Shown: in pieces, positions 25,067 through 34,139 of the stretch
Position numbering within the stretch: the first letter of the stretch is position 1
How the letters are laid out: every line of letters starts with the position of its first letter
Assembly: GCF_900143005.1 (NCBI RefSeq)
Contig: NZ_FRCS01000001.1
Coordinates: 1,178,001-1,242,000 of the forward strand
Length of the DNA stretch: 64,000 nucleotides
DNA from: Cryptosporangium aurantiacum
GTDB lineage: Bacteria; Actinomycetota; Actinomycetes; Mycobacteriales; Cryptosporangiaceae
Direction: 5' to 3'
Position numbers and translations under genes: made by a program
The notes under the pieces: generated by a model
Told to the model about the DNA's origin: nothing
The model's input: the letters and a program-made list of their open reading frames with translations, nothing else
The model's database searches: none

Positions 25067-26617
25067 GTGGCGACGTTCGAGGTCGAAAACTTGCGGGTCC
25101 GCTTCGGTGACACCGAAGCGGTCCGCGGGGTGTCCTTCGCGGTCGACGCCGGGCAGACGCTGGCGATCGTCGGCGAGTCCGGCTCCGGGAAGAGCGTGTC
25201 GCTGCTGGCCGCGACCGGGCTGCTCGGCGGAGCCGGTGAGGTCACCGGCTCCGCCCGCCTGGACGGGACCGAGCTGGTCGGCGCGTCCCCCGGGGCGTTG
25301 CGGCGGCTGCGCGGCAAGGACATCGGGTTCGTGTTCCAGGACCCGCTGGCCAACCTGCACCCGCTCAAGACGATCGGGAAGCAGGTCGGCGAGGCGATCA
25401 CCGCGCACGAGCGGGTCCGCCGGACCGTGCTGCGGCGCCGGGTCGTCGAGCTGCTCGACGAGGTGGGCATCCGGGAACCGCACCGGCGGGTGGACGACTA
25501 CCCGGTGCACTTCTCCGGCGGGATGCGGCAGCGGGCGATGATCGCGGCGGCGATCGCGCTCAACCCGAAGCTGCTGATCGCCGACGAGGCGACCACCGCG
25601 CTCGACGTCACCGTGCAGGCTTCGATCCTCGAACTGCTCCAGCGGTTGCAGCGCGAGCACGGCTCGGCGCTGGTGTTCGTCAGCCACGACCTCGGCGTCG
25701 TCTCCGACATCGCGGACGACATCGTGGTGCTGCGAAACGGCGAAGTGGTGGAAGCCGGAGCCGCGGACGAGATCTACGCGGCTCCGGCCCACCCCTACAC
25801 CGTCGAGCTGCTGAGCGCGACCCGGCACAAGGCCGTGACGCCGAAAAAAGAGGACCGGCCGGTCCTGCTCGAGGCCCGCAACCTGACCCAGCGGTATACC
25901 TCCCGTAAGCGGTCGGTGACGGCCGTGGACGACGTCAGTTTTGACGTCGGTGCGGGGGAGATCCTCGGGGTCGTGGGCGAGTCCGGTTCCGGCAAGTCGA
26001 CGATCGGGCGCATCGTCAGTGGGTTGCTGAAGCCCACGGCCGGCACGGTGGCTCTCGGCGGCGAGCCCTACGCCGCGGGCGTGCCCGCCGCCCTCCGGCC
26101 GCGGATCCAAGTCGTCTTCCAGGACCCGTACGCGAGCCTCAACCCGCGGCGGACGATCCGGGCGATCCTCGCCGAGCCGTACGTGATCCACCAGCGGCCC
26201 ACGCCCGACCTCGGCGAGGCGGTCCGCCGGGTGGACCTGCCGGTCGACGTGCTCGACCGATACCCCGCCCAGCTCTCCGGCGGGCAGCGGCAGCGGGTGG
26301 CGATCGCCCGCGCGATCGCGCTGGAACCGGACCTGGTCGTGGCCGACGAACCGGTGTCGTCGCTGGACGTCACCACGCAGGCGCAGATCCTCGCGCTGCT
26401 GCGGCGGCTCCGCGACGAGCTGGACGTCTCGTTCCTGTTCATCTCGCACGACCTGGGCGTCGTCGCCGACCTCTGCGACCGCGTGCTGGTGCTGAGCGAG
26501 GGCCGGGTCGTGGAGGACGGCATCACGTCGGAGGTGTTCGCGGCACCGAGCGATCCGTACACCCAACGGCTGCTCGACGCGATCCCGGGCCGGAAGCGAG
26601 GGCTGTTGCATGTCTGA
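25067..26617 (+). CDS. Fused oligopeptide ABC importer ATPase (DppD-DppF in one chain)
   Basis: A 516-residue tandem ATPase beginning at GTG 25067, two bases after the SBP stop. First domain: GESGSGKSVSL near residue 38, FSGGMRQRAMIAAAIA, LLIADEATTALD. Second domain: GESGSGKSTIGR near residue 310, LSGGQRQRVAIARAIA, LVVADEPVSSLD. Switch histidines (VFVSHDLGVV, LFISHDLGVV) are intact. It lacks the cysteine-rich peptide-specific extensions seen in the other fused ATPase, so the two fused proteins are not recent duplicates. Confidence 0.93.
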   Translation: MATFEVENLRVRFGDTEAVRGVSFAVDAGQTLAIVGESGSGKSVSLLAATGLLGGAGEVTGSARLDGTELVGASPGALRRLRGKDIGFVFQDPLANLHPLKTIGKQVGEAITAHERVRRTVLRRRVVELLDEVGIREPHRRVDDYPVHFSGGMRQRAMIAAAIALNPKLLIADEATTALDVTVQASILELLQRLQREHGSALVFVSHDLGVVSDIADDIVVLRNGEVVEAGAADEIYAAPAHPYTVELLSATRHKAVTPKKEDRPVLLEARNLTQRYTSRKRSVTAVDDVSFDVGAGEILGVVGESGSGKSTIGRIVSGLLKPTAGTVALGGEPYAAGVPAALRPRIQVVFQDPYASLNPRRTIRAILAEPYVIHQRPTPDLGEAVRRVDLPVDVLDRYPAQLSGGQRQRVAIARAIALEPDLVVADEPVSSLDVTTQAQILALLRRLRDELDVSFLFISHDLGVVADLCDRVLVLSEGRVVEDGITSEVFAAPSDPYTQRLLDAIPGRKRGLLHV

Positions 26618-27536
26618 CGTACTCGTTGCGGCGCCGACCGCACCCGCCGCCCCGTCCCGGGCGCTCGGGGCCCGGATCCTGCGGGAGCGGTCGGCCCGGT
26701 TCGGGCTGATCACGATCGGCGTTGTCGTCCTGCTGGCCGCGGCGGCTCCGGTGTTCGCCGCGATCACCGGCCACGGGCCGGCCGAGCAGTTTCCGTCCGA
26801 GGCGCTGAGCGAGGCAGGCGTCCCGGTCGGGCCGAACGGTGACTTCTGGCTGGGCGCCGACGGCAACGGGCGCGACGTCCTGGTGCGGACGCTCTACGGC
26901 GCCCGGATCTCGCTGCTGGTCGGGATCCCGGCCACCACCGTCGCCGCCGTGCTCGGCACCGCGATCGGGGTGCTCTCCGGGTACTTCGGGGGTGCGACCG
27001 ACCGGATCCTCTCCCAGGTGACCGACGTCGTGCTGTCGTTCCCGTTCGTGGTCACCGCGCTCAGCCTGGTGGCCCTCAACCTCGGTGCCGACGGCACGTC
27101 CCGGCTCAGCCCGGTCCTGCTGGTGATCATCGTCATCGCGGTGTTCGCCTGGACGTACTTCGCCCGGCTCACCCGCGGGCTCACGCTCGAGCTGCGTCAT
27201 CGCCCGTTCGTCGAGGCCGCGATCACGCTCGGCGCCGGTCACGGCCGGATCATCACCCGGGAGATCCTGCCCTCGATCGCTCCCGCGGTGATCGTCTACT
27301 GGGCGGTGCAACTGCCCACGAACATCGTCGCGGAGGCGACGCTGTCGTTCCTCGGCATCGGCGTGCAGGCCCCGACGCCGAGCTGGGGCAACATGATCGC
27401 CGACGCCCAGAGCACGTCGCTCTACCAGGTGCAGCCCTGGTTCCTCGCGGTGCCGGCGATCGGTCTGTTCCTCACCGTGCTGGGTTTCAACGCGCTCGCC
27501 GGTGGTGTCCGCAACGTCCTGGACCCGGCCCGATGA
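26610..27536 (+). CDS. Oligopeptide-type ABC importer permease, DppC-like
   Basis: A 308-residue membrane protein with FWLGADGNGRDVLVRTLYGAR, the DppC hallmark, and EAA loop FVEAAITLGAGHGRIITREILPS. It ends GFNALAGGVRNVLDPAR. Its ATG lies 8 bases inside the ATPase gene. Here the gene order is C before B, the reverse of the leftward operon. Confidence 0.93.
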   Translation: MSDVLVAAPTAPAAPSRALGARILRERSARFGLITIGVVVLLAAAAPVFAAITGHGPAEQFPSEALSEAGVPVGPNGDFWLGADGNGRDVLVRTLYGARISLLVGIPATTVAAVLGTAIGVLSGYFGGATDRILSQVTDVVLSFPFVVTALSLVALNLGADGTSRLSPVLLVIIVIAVFAWTYFARLTRGLTLELRHRPFVEAAITLGAGHGRIITREILPSIAPAVIVYWAVQLPTNIVAEATLSFLGIGVQAPTPSWGNMIADAQSTSLYQVQPWFLAVPAIGLFLTVLGFNALAGGVRNVLDPAR

Positions 27537-28555
27537 TTCACCCAAAAAGGCAGCACTGGCTGTTCCGCCGCGCCGGGCGGGCGCTCGTCACGATCTTCGC
27601 CGTGCTGATCGCGACGTTCGCGCTGACCCGCGTCGCCTACCAGAACCCGGCGGCCTCGCTCGCGGCCCGCAACGACAACCAGCAGGTCATCGAGGGGATC
27701 ACCCGGGCGCTGCGGCTCGACGAACCCTGGTACTCGCAGCTCTGGCACTACCTGTTCCGCGGACCGGACATCCAGGGCGCCCCGATGGGCCTGTTCCACT
27801 TCCCGCCCGCGCTCGGCTTCTCGTTCCGGCGGCAGACGCCGGTCACCGAGCTGATCCTGTCGAAAGTCTCGGCGACCGCTTCGCTGGCGCTCGGCGCGCT
27901 GGTCATCTGGATCGCGCTGTCGATCCTGTTCGGCGTGCTCGCGGCGCGGCGGCCGGGGTCGCTCACCGACCGGGTGCTCGGCGGCGTCTCGTACGTCGGG
28001 CTGTCGGTCCCGACGTTCCTCACCGGGATCCTGCTGTCGTACTTCCTGTTCTTCAAGCTCTCGACGTACGGCGTGCGGTGGTTCCCGAGCAGCGGATACG
28101 TGCCGCTCACCGAGAACCCGCTGGAGTGGGCACGGCACCTGCTGCTGCCCTGGGCGACGATCGCGCTGGCCGAGATCGGTATCTTCCAACGGGTGGTGCG
28201 GGCCGGGATGCTCGACGTCCTGTCGGCGGACTACATCCGCACCGCGCGGGCGAAGGGCGTCAGCGAGCGGCGGGTGCACTTCGACCACGCGCTGTCGGCG
28301 GCGCTCAACCCGCTGATCACGCTCGGTGGCCTGGAGCTCGCGGTGGTGTTCGGTGGTGCGATCGTGACCGAACGGATCTTCGGTATCGACGGCGTCGGGC
28401 GGCTGGCCATCGACTCGGCGCTGACCGGCGACTATCCGGTGGTGATCGGCACGACGTTGTTCGCCTCGGTCGTGTTCATCCTCACGAACTTCGCGGTCGA
28501 CGTCGTCACCAGGCTGCGGGACCCCAACCTCCGTGCGAAAGAGTCGACGCTATGA
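27533..28555 (+). CDS. Oligopeptide-type ABC importer permease, DppB-like
   Basis: A 340-residue membrane protein with an N-terminal helix (FRRAGRALVTIFAVLIATFALTRVAYQNPA) and an extended extracytoplasmic loop, LWHYLFRGPDIQGAPMGLFHFPPALGFSF. The usual LPGD motif is replaced by NPAAS. The EAA loop is YIRTARAKGVSERRVHFDHALSA. It ends VVTRLRDPNLRAKEST. ATG overlaps the DppC stop as ATGA. Confidence 0.92.
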   Translation: MIHPKRQHWLFRRAGRALVTIFAVLIATFALTRVAYQNPAASLAARNDNQQVIEGITRALRLDEPWYSQLWHYLFRGPDIQGAPMGLFHFPPALGFSFRRQTPVTELILSKVSATASLALGALVIWIALSILFGVLAARRPGSLTDRVLGGVSYVGLSVPTFLTGILLSYFLFFKLSTYGVRWFPSSGYVPLTENPLEWARHLLLPWATIALAEIGIFQRVVRAGMLDVLSADYIRTARAKGVSERRVHFDHALSAALNPLITLGGLELAVVFGGAIVTERIFGIDGVGRLAIDSALTGDYPVVIGTTLFASVVFILTNFAVDVVTRLRDPNLRAKESTL

Positions 28556-29733
28556 CACTGGACATCCGCATCCTGCGCCATCCGGAGGAGTCCAGCCGCG
28601 CCTTCCGGACGTTTCTCAAGGCGATGGTCGGGCTGCCGCCCGCGCTGCTGGACGCCGACCCGGCGGAGTTCCTCGAACCGGGGCGGTACCTCGGTGCGCT
28701 GGTCGACGGCGTGATCGTCGGGGGCGCCGACTCCTACACCGGCTGGCTCGTCGTCCCCGGCGGCCGGCGGCTGCCGCACGCGGCCGTGACGCACATCGGC
28801 GTCCTCCCCACCCACACCCGGCGGGGGATCGTCACCGCACTGGTCGAGCAGCAACTGGCCGACCTCGCGGCGCGCGGCGAGCCGGTGGCGACGCTGCGCG
28901 CGTCCGAGGCCGTGATCTACGAGCGGTTCGGGTACGGCGTCGCGAGCACGTCCGCGGAGTACCGGATCGCCCGCCGCCGGGCCGTGCTGCGGGATTCGGT
29001 CCCGGACAGCGGCCTGGTGCGGCTGGTCGAGGTCGCCGATGCGGGCAAGCTGCTGCCGGAGATCTACGCCGCGGCGTCCTGGGCGGGTGCGGTGGCGCGC
29101 GCCGACCAGTGGTGGACCTCGCACCGCCCGGGGCCGGGCGCTCAGCTGGCCGTCCACGGTACGGAGGGGGCCGAGGACGGCTATCTCGTCTACCGTCCGC
29201 TGAACACCGCCGAGTGGTGGAGCAGCACCGAGCGCACGATCGTCGTCGAGGACTTCGTCGCACACACGCCGGAGGCCTACGCCGGGCTGCTCCACCACCT
29301 GCTGCGGGTCGACCTGGTCGACACGATCGTGCTCGGCGGGCGCCCGGTCGACGACCCGCTGCCGACGCTGTTCCGCGACCGCCGCGCGGTGACGGTCAGC
29401 GGCCACCGCGACGAGACGTGGCTGCGCCTGGTCGACGTCGGCACCGCGCTCGCCGCCCGCACGTACGCGGGGGACGCCGCGCTGACGATCGAGGTCACCG
29501 ACGGCGTCCTCCCGGCCAACACCGGCCGCTACCGGCTCGACGGCACCCGCACCGACGACGCCGCCGACCTGAGCGTGGACGTCGCCGGGCTGGCCGCGGT
29601 CTACCTCGGCGGCACCCGCTGGTGGCAGCTCGCCCGCGCCGGCCGCGTCACCGAATCCACGCCGGGTGCGCTCGCCACCGCCGACGCCGCGTTCGGTACG
29701 GCGGCCGCCCCATACAGCGGCACGATCTTCTAG
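28552..29733 (+). CDS. Eis-like GNAT N-acetyltransferase
   Basis: A 393-residue tridomain acetyltransferase of the Eis family, with two GNAT-fold domains and a C-terminal SCP2-like domain. The acetyl-CoA loop is VTHIGVLPTHTRRGIVTAL around residues 79-97. IYERFGYG places a tyrosine at 123, equivalent to the catalytic Tyr of mycobacterial Eis, and the protein ends in phenylalanine, whose carboxylate acts in catalysis in Eis (established for that enzyme). Both hallmarks are present, so it is probably active. It overlaps the permease stop as ATGA and thus belongs to the importer operon, which suggests acetylation of an imported amine (inference). Its stop overlaps the convergent GntR gene's stop. 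Confidence 0.88.
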   Translation: MTLDIRILRHPEESSRAFRTFLKAMVGLPPALLDADPAEFLEPGRYLGALVDGVIVGGADSYTGWLVVPGGRRLPHAAVTHIGVLPTHTRRGIVTALVEQQLADLAARGEPVATLRASEAVIYERFGYGVASTSAEYRIARRRAVLRDSVPDSGLVRLVEVADAGKLLPEIYAAASWAGAVARADQWWTSHRPGPGAQLAVHGTEGAEDGYLVYRPLNTAEWWSSTERTIVVEDFVAHTPEAYAGLLHHLLRVDLVDTIVLGGRPVDDPLPTLFRDRRAVTVSGHRDETWLRLVDVGTALAARTYAGDAALTIEVTDGVLPANTGRYRLDGTRTDDAADLSVDVAGLAAVYLGGTRWWQLARAGRVTESTPGALATADAAFGTAAAPYSGTIF

Positions 29734-30455
29734 TTCCCGTGCCGCACGATGAGGAAGTCGAAGCCGTCGTCGAGGAAGTAGATCTTCGACCACGACAGCG
29801 GCCGGCCGCCGGGGAGGTACTGGACCTGGTCGAGCAGCAGGTACAGGCCGGTCGCGCTGCGTCCGTCGCCCCAGCCGACCGCGGGTTCCAGCACCGCGCG
29901 AACCCGCGCCACGGCACGTTCGGGCATCGCGTTGACCCGGGCGTACTGCTCGAAGATCGAACCGGAGAAGTCGAAGTCGTCGGGTAGCACGTCGGCGGCG
30001 ACGACCGAGTAGTCGAAGGCCACGGTCCGGTCGTCCGAGGTGATCTCGCGCTCGATCTCGAACACCTCGGCGTCCGGGCCGCGTTCGAGCCGCCGCGCCT
30101 CGTCGGCCGTCACCGGGCGGCGGTGGCGCCGCCGGTAGGCGGCGCCGGGCCGGTGGCCCTGCTGGGCGATCGAATCGTGCAGCGACCGCAGCTCTTGCAG
30201 GCCGGCCCGGATCGAGGAGTTGTACCGGGTGACGTACGTCCCGGATCCGTGGCGGGTCTCCAGCAGCCCGGCGCGCTGCAGCTGCTGGAGCGAGGCGCGC
30301 ATCGTGTGCCTGCTGACCGCGTACTCGGCGGCGAGCTCGGCCTCGCTGGGGAGCTGGTCACCGGTCGACCACTCGACGCCGATGCGCTCCCGTAACGAGG
30401 CGGCGATCACCTCCGGGAGTGCGGTGGGACGCACCGGACGTCTGGTGATGGTCAC
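29730..30455 (-). CDS. GntR-family regulator with UTRA domain (HutC subfamily)
   Basis: About 241 residues. The N-terminal winged helix reads GDQLPSEAELAAEYAVSRHTMRASLQQLQRAGLLETRHGSGTYV, the GntR consensus. The C-terminal UTRA ligand domain starts about residue 90 and ends with YLPGGRPLSWSKIYFLDDGFDFLIVR. GTG 30455 with GGGGAG just upstream is preferred as start; a TTG at 30476 is an alternative. It is divergent from the nucleoside-importer operon and most probably controls it, with a nucleoside or a breakdown product as effector (inference). Confidence 0.88.
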   Translation of the reverse strand: MTITRRPVRPTALPEVIAASLRERIGVEWSTGDQLPSEAELAAEYAVSRHTMRASLQQLQRAGLLETRHGSGTYVTRYNSSIRAGLQELRSLHDSIAQQGHRPGAAYRRRHRRPVTADEARRLERGPDAEVFEIEREITSDDRTVAFDYSVVAADVLPDDFDFSGSIFEQYARVNAMPERAVARVRAVLEPAVGWGDGRSATGLYLLLDQVQYLPGGRPLSWSKIYFLDDGFDFLIVRHGN

Positions 30456-30512
30456 ACTCTCCCCGGGACGAAACAAACACTCGGTAGCCTAGCGAGTCGT
30501 GCACTCGTTCAG

Positions 30513-30555
30513 TTGTTCAATCACTGATCGAGTCCGTATGCTGCCGAGAGCATAC
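30513..30555 (+). promoter_or_regulatory. Promoter and overlapping inverted repeat of the nucleoside operon
   Basis: TTGTTC at 30513-30518 and TATGCT at 30537-30542 are separated by 18 bases and form a plausible sigma-70-type promoter. The -10 box lies inside a perfect inverted repeat, GTATGCT (30536-30542), six bases, AGCATAC (30549-30555), so a repressor bound there would block transcription. The divergent GntR gene is the obvious candidate regulator. A second small repeat, CGAGT-CGTGC-ACTCG, lies at 30493-30507. Confidence 0.5.
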
Positions 30556-30583
30556 CCCACACAGCTGGTAGGAGAAGTCTGGA

Positions 30584-31624
30584 ATGCGACTACGCCGTCA
30601 CGCTAAGTTGCTGGCCCTCGGTCTCGGCGTCGCCCTCACGGCGTTCGCCGCCACCGGATGTAGCTCGTCCGACGGCTCCTCCGCGTCCGGGGACAAGCCG
30701 CTGATCGTCGTCATCACCCCGAACCCGGTCGGCGTCAACGAGTTCCTGAAGCTGTCGGTCGAAGGCACCAAGACCGCGGCGAAGGCGCAGGACGCCGACG
30801 TCAAGGTCTACGAGAGCACCGACCCGACGAGCATCTCGCAGAACCTGCAGGCCGCGATCGACCTCAAGCCGAAGCTCATCGTCACGATCAGCTTCAGCTT
30901 CGACGACCTGATGAAGACCGCGCCGGTCGACAACCCCGACCAGCAGTTCCTTCAGGTCGACTCGTGCCCGGAGAGCCCGGCGAAGAACCTCACCTGCGCC
31001 CGGTTCAAGGAGTACGAGGCGGTCTACCTGGCCGGCGTCGAGGCCGGTCTGCTGACCAAGAAGAACCAGGTCGGCGCGGTGGCCGCGCTCGACTCGCCGT
31101 TCATCCACCGCTGGACTGACCCGTTCGGCGAGGGCGCGAAGTCGGTGAACCCGAAGACGACGTTCAGCCCGCTGTTCGTCGGCGGCAACAACCCGTTCAG
31201 CGACCCGGCGCGGGCCAACGCCCAGGCCGAGACGCTGGCCCAGAAGGGCGTCGACTACGTGATGGCCGCCTCCTCGGCGGGTAACACCGGCGTCTTCCAG
31301 GCCGCCAAGGCCGGTGGCTTCTACGCGTTCGGCGTCGACGTCAACCAGTGCGGCGAGGCGCCGGGCGTGGTCGTCGACAACGCGACCAAGCGCGTCGACG
31401 TCGCGATCGAGAACGCGGTCGAGGCGGTCTTCTCCGGTAAGCCGGGTGGCGTCACCGAGTACGGCCTGAAGGAGAACGGCGTCGGCCTGACCGGCCTCGA
31501 GGACGACGCCGCGTCGTCCGGCTGCCTCATCACGAAGTACCCGGACGTGCTCGCGAAGGTCAAGCAGGTCCGGGATGACATCGTCTCCGGGAAGCTCGTC
31601 GTGAAGGACCCCGCAGCAGCATGA
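30584..31624 (+). CDS. BMP-family substrate-binding lipoprotein, nucleoside-type
   Basis: A 346-residue lipoprotein with lipobox ATGC (cysteine at residue 26) and a BMP/PnrA-type periplasmic-binding fold. It contains the family features DLKPKLIVTISFSFDDLM, YEAVYLAGVEAGLLTKKNQVGAVAALDSPFIHRW, and ANAQAETLAQKGVDYVMAASSAGNTGVFQAAKAGGFYAFGVDVNQ. Proteins of this family bind purine nucleosides or related ligands. A strong TAGGAGAAG ribosome site precedes ATG 30584. It heads a five-gene operon in which every junction is a 4-base overlap and which ends with a nucleoside hydrolase, supporting a nucleoside ligand. Confidence 0.92.
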   Translation: MRLRRHAKLLALGLGVALTAFAATGCSSSDGSSASGDKPLIVVITPNPVGVNEFLKLSVEGTKTAAKAQDADVKVYESTDPTSISQNLQAAIDLKPKLIVTISFSFDDLMKTAPVDNPDQQFLQVDSCPESPAKNLTCARFKEYEAVYLAGVEAGLLTKKNQVGAVAALDSPFIHRWTDPFGEGAKSVNPKTTFSPLFVGGNNPFSDPARANAQAETLAQKGVDYVMAASSAGNTGVFQAAKAGGFYAFGVDVNQCGEAPGVVVDNATKRVDVAIENAVEAVFSGKPGGVTEYGLKENGVGLTGLEDDAASSGCLITKYPDVLAKVKQVRDDIVSGKLVVKDPAAA

Positions 31625-33102
31625 CGGAGAGCCGCGTGCGCCTCGCCGGGATCACCAAGCGGTTCGGGCCGGTGGTCGCCAACGACGACGTCGACCTGGA
31701 ACTGCGGGCCGGCGAGGTGCACGCGGTCGTCGGCGAGAACGGCGCCGGCAAGTCGACGCTGATGTCGGTGCTCTACGGCAGCGTCCGCCCGGACTCCGGG
31801 CAGATCCTCGCCCGCGGCACCGAGGTGAGCTTCGACTCGCCGCGCGCCGCGATCGCCGCCGGTATCGGCATGGTTCACCAGCACTTCCAGCTGTTCGAGA
31901 GCATGTCGGTCACCGACAACGTGATCTACGGTGCCGAACCGACCCGGCGCGGGCTGCTCGACCGGCGCCGGGCCCGGGAGCGAGTGGCCGCGCTGGTCGA
32001 GGAGTACGGCTCGCCGCTCTCGCCGACCGCGACCGTCGGCTCGCTGCCGATGGGCCTGCGTCAGCAGGTCGAGATCCTCAAGGCGCTCTACCGGGGCGCC
32101 GACGTGCTGATCCTGGACGAGCCGACGGCGGTCCTGACCCCGGCCGAGACCACGCTGCTGTTCACGTCGATCCGCCGGCTGGCCGAGCGCGGCACGGTCG
32201 TCGCGCTCGTGACCCACAAGCTCGACGAGGTCATGCAGGTCAGCGACCGGGTGACGGTGTTACGGCAGGGCAAGGTCGTCGCGGCCATGCCCACGACCTC
32301 CACCAACCCACGGGCGCTGGCCCGCGCGATGACCGGCCGCGACATCGAGATCGCGACCAACGACCAACCCAGCACGGTCGGTGCCGCCGTCCTCGAGGTG
32401 ACGGACCTGCGGACCGGGATGGTCCACTGCGACGAGCTCGTCGTCCGGGCCGGGGAGATCGTCGGGATCGCCGGCGTCGCGGGCAACGGCCAGAGCGAGC
32501 TGGTGCAGGCCACGGTCGGTCTGCGTCCATCGGTCGGTTCGGTTCGGATCGCCGGACGCGACGTCAGTCGCGAGGACGTCCGAGGCCGGCGCGCCGCGGG
32601 CCTGGCCTACGTCCCGGAGGACCGGGGCGCGGTCGGCTCCGCCCGCAGCCTGAGCGTCCAGGACAACCTCGCGGTCGGCCACTACCGCAAGGGCTGGTTG
32701 AAGCCCGCGGTTCTCCGGCGGTTCGCCGCCGACCTGATGGGACGCCACGACGTCCGCGGCGCCGGGCCGGACGCGCTGATGTCCTCGCTGTCCGGCGGCA
32801 ACGCCCAGAAGGTCGTGCTCGCTCGTGAGCTGGAGCACCGGGCACCGCTGCTGGTGGCCGAGAACCCGACCCAGGGCGTCGACGTCGGCGCGATCGAGTA
32901 CATCCACCGGGAGCTGCTCGACTACCGGGCCGCCGGCCACGGCGTCCTGCTGGTCTCCAACGAGCTGAGCGAGCTGATCGCGCTCGCCGACCGGGTGCAC
33001 GTGATGGTCGACGGCCGGTTCGTCGCCGCGATCGACCGCGCGGACCTGACCGAACAGCGCGTCGGCGAGGCGATGACGAACGCCACGGAGGTGCTCTCGT
33101 GA
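31621..33102 (+). CDS. Nucleoside-type ABC importer ATPase (two-domain)
   Basis: A 493-residue tandem ATPase. The first domain has Walker A GENGAGKSTLMSVLYG near residue 40, signature LPMGLRQQVEILKALYRGA, and Walker B LILDEPTAVLTP. The second domain has a degenerate Walker A GVAGNGQSE, signature LSGGNAQKVVLARELEH, and AENPTQGVDVGA. This asymmetric pattern is typical of sugar/nucleoside importers of the YufO/NupA class. ATG overlaps the SBP stop as ATGA. Confidence 0.93.
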   Translation: MTESRVRLAGITKRFGPVVANDDVDLELRAGEVHAVVGENGAGKSTLMSVLYGSVRPDSGQILARGTEVSFDSPRAAIAAGIGMVHQHFQLFESMSVTDNVIYGAEPTRRGLLDRRRARERVAALVEEYGSPLSPTATVGSLPMGLRQQVEILKALYRGADVLILDEPTAVLTPAETTLLFTSIRRLAERGTVVALVTHKLDEVMQVSDRVTVLRQGKVVAAMPTTSTNPRALARAMTGRDIEIATNDQPSTVGAAVLEVTDLRTGMVHCDELVVRAGEIVGIAGVAGNGQSELVQATVGLRPSVGSVRIAGRDVSREDVRGRRAAGLAYVPEDRGAVGSARSLSVQDNLAVGHYRKGWLKPAVLRRFAADLMGRHDVRGAGPDALMSSLSGGNAQKVVLARELEHRAPLLVAENPTQGVDVGAIEYIHRELLDYRAAGHGVLLVSNELSELIALADRVHVMVDGRFVAAIDRADLTEQRVGEAMTNATEVLS

Positions 33103-34139
33103 GCCTGGTCCGCCGGGCGCTCACCGGTGCGGCGCTGCCCGCGCTGCTGGCGTCGTTCCTCGTCGGTGCGATCGTGCTGCTCACCGCGGGCACGAACCCG
33201 CTCACCGGCTACCAGGCGCTGGTCCGTGGCGTCCTGCTCGACACGAACCTGCCGTACCTCGCGGCCGCGTTCGCGCCGATCCTGGGCATGGCGGTGAGCT
33301 TCGCGATCCCGCTCCGGATGGGGGAGTTCAACCTCGGCGGCGACGGCCAGCTCGTGCTCGGCGGCATCACCGCCGCCGCGGTCGCGATCGCGATCCCGAA
33401 CGCCGGCCTGCCCGGCTACGCGCTGGCCGCGGCCGCCGGCGCGGTGGCCGCCGCGCTCTGGGCCGCGCTCGCGGTGCCGCTGGCCCGCTACGGCCGCGTC
33501 CCGATCATCATCTCGACGCTGCTGCTCGGCTTTCCCGCGGTCTCCTTCGCGTCCTACCTGGCCCGGTACCCGCTGACCGACAAGGGCACCGGCATCCCGC
33601 AGACGCCCCGCCTGCCGGACGCGATGCACCTGCCGAGCCTGCCCTACAGCGCCTACGTCAACGTCGGACTGCTCGTCGCGGTGCTGATCTTCGCCGTGTA
33701 CTGGGTGGTCGACGCCAGAACCGGCACCGGCCTGGAACTCCGGACGCTCGGCGCGAACCTGCGGTTCGGCCAGTACGTCGGTATCGACGTCGCCCGACGC
33801 ACCACCGGCGCGCTGGCCGCCAGCGGGGCGATCGCCGGCCTGACCGGCGCGTTGATCGTGGCGGGGCCGCCGTACCGGTTCATCGACGGCGCGCTGGTGA
33901 CGCCCGGGTACACGTTCACCGGCGTCACGGTCGCGCTGATCGCCTCCGGGCGGCCGGCCGGGCTGCTCGCCGGCGCCCTGCTGTTCACCGCACTCCAGGT
34001 CGGGGGCACCGGCATGGAGCGGGACGTCGGTATCCCACGGCAGCTGACCGCGATCATCCAAGCCTCGGTCGTCATTACGTTCGTCCTGATCGTTGCCGTC
34101 CAGGCACGTCGGGCCCGGGCCCGGGCAGGTGCCCGGTGA
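33099..34139 (+). CDS. Nucleoside-type ABC importer permease (YufP-like)
   Basis: A 346-residue membrane permease of the BPD_transp_2 type, with about nine or ten segments and the family stretch MGEFNLGGDGQLVLGGI, where NLG replaces the NIGxEGQ of the partner, and NLRFGQYVGIDVARRTTGALAASGAIAGLTGAL. GTG start overlaps the ATPase stop as GTGA. It forms the channel together with the next gene product. Confidence 0.92.
   Translation: MSLVRRALTGAALPALLASFLVGAIVLLTAGTNPLTGYQALVRGVLLDTNLPYLAAAFAPILGMAVSFAIPLRMGEFNLGGDGQLVLGGITAAAVAIAIPNAGLPGYALAAAAGAVAAALWAALAVPLARYGRVPIIISTLLLGFPAVSFASYLARYPLTDKGTGIPQTPRLPDAMHLPSLPYSAYVNVGLLVAVLIFAVYWVVDARTGTGLELRTLGANLRFGQYVGIDVARRTTGALAASGAIAGLTGALIVAGPPYRFIDGALVTPGYTFTGVTVALIASGRPAGLLAGALLFTALQVGGTGMERDVGIPRQLTAIIQASVVITFVLIVAVQARRARARAGAR

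Noticed and set aside
24698-26866. Minus-strand frame of 722 residues opposite the fused ATPase
   Set aside because: Pure shadow of the plus-strand ATPase and permease genes.
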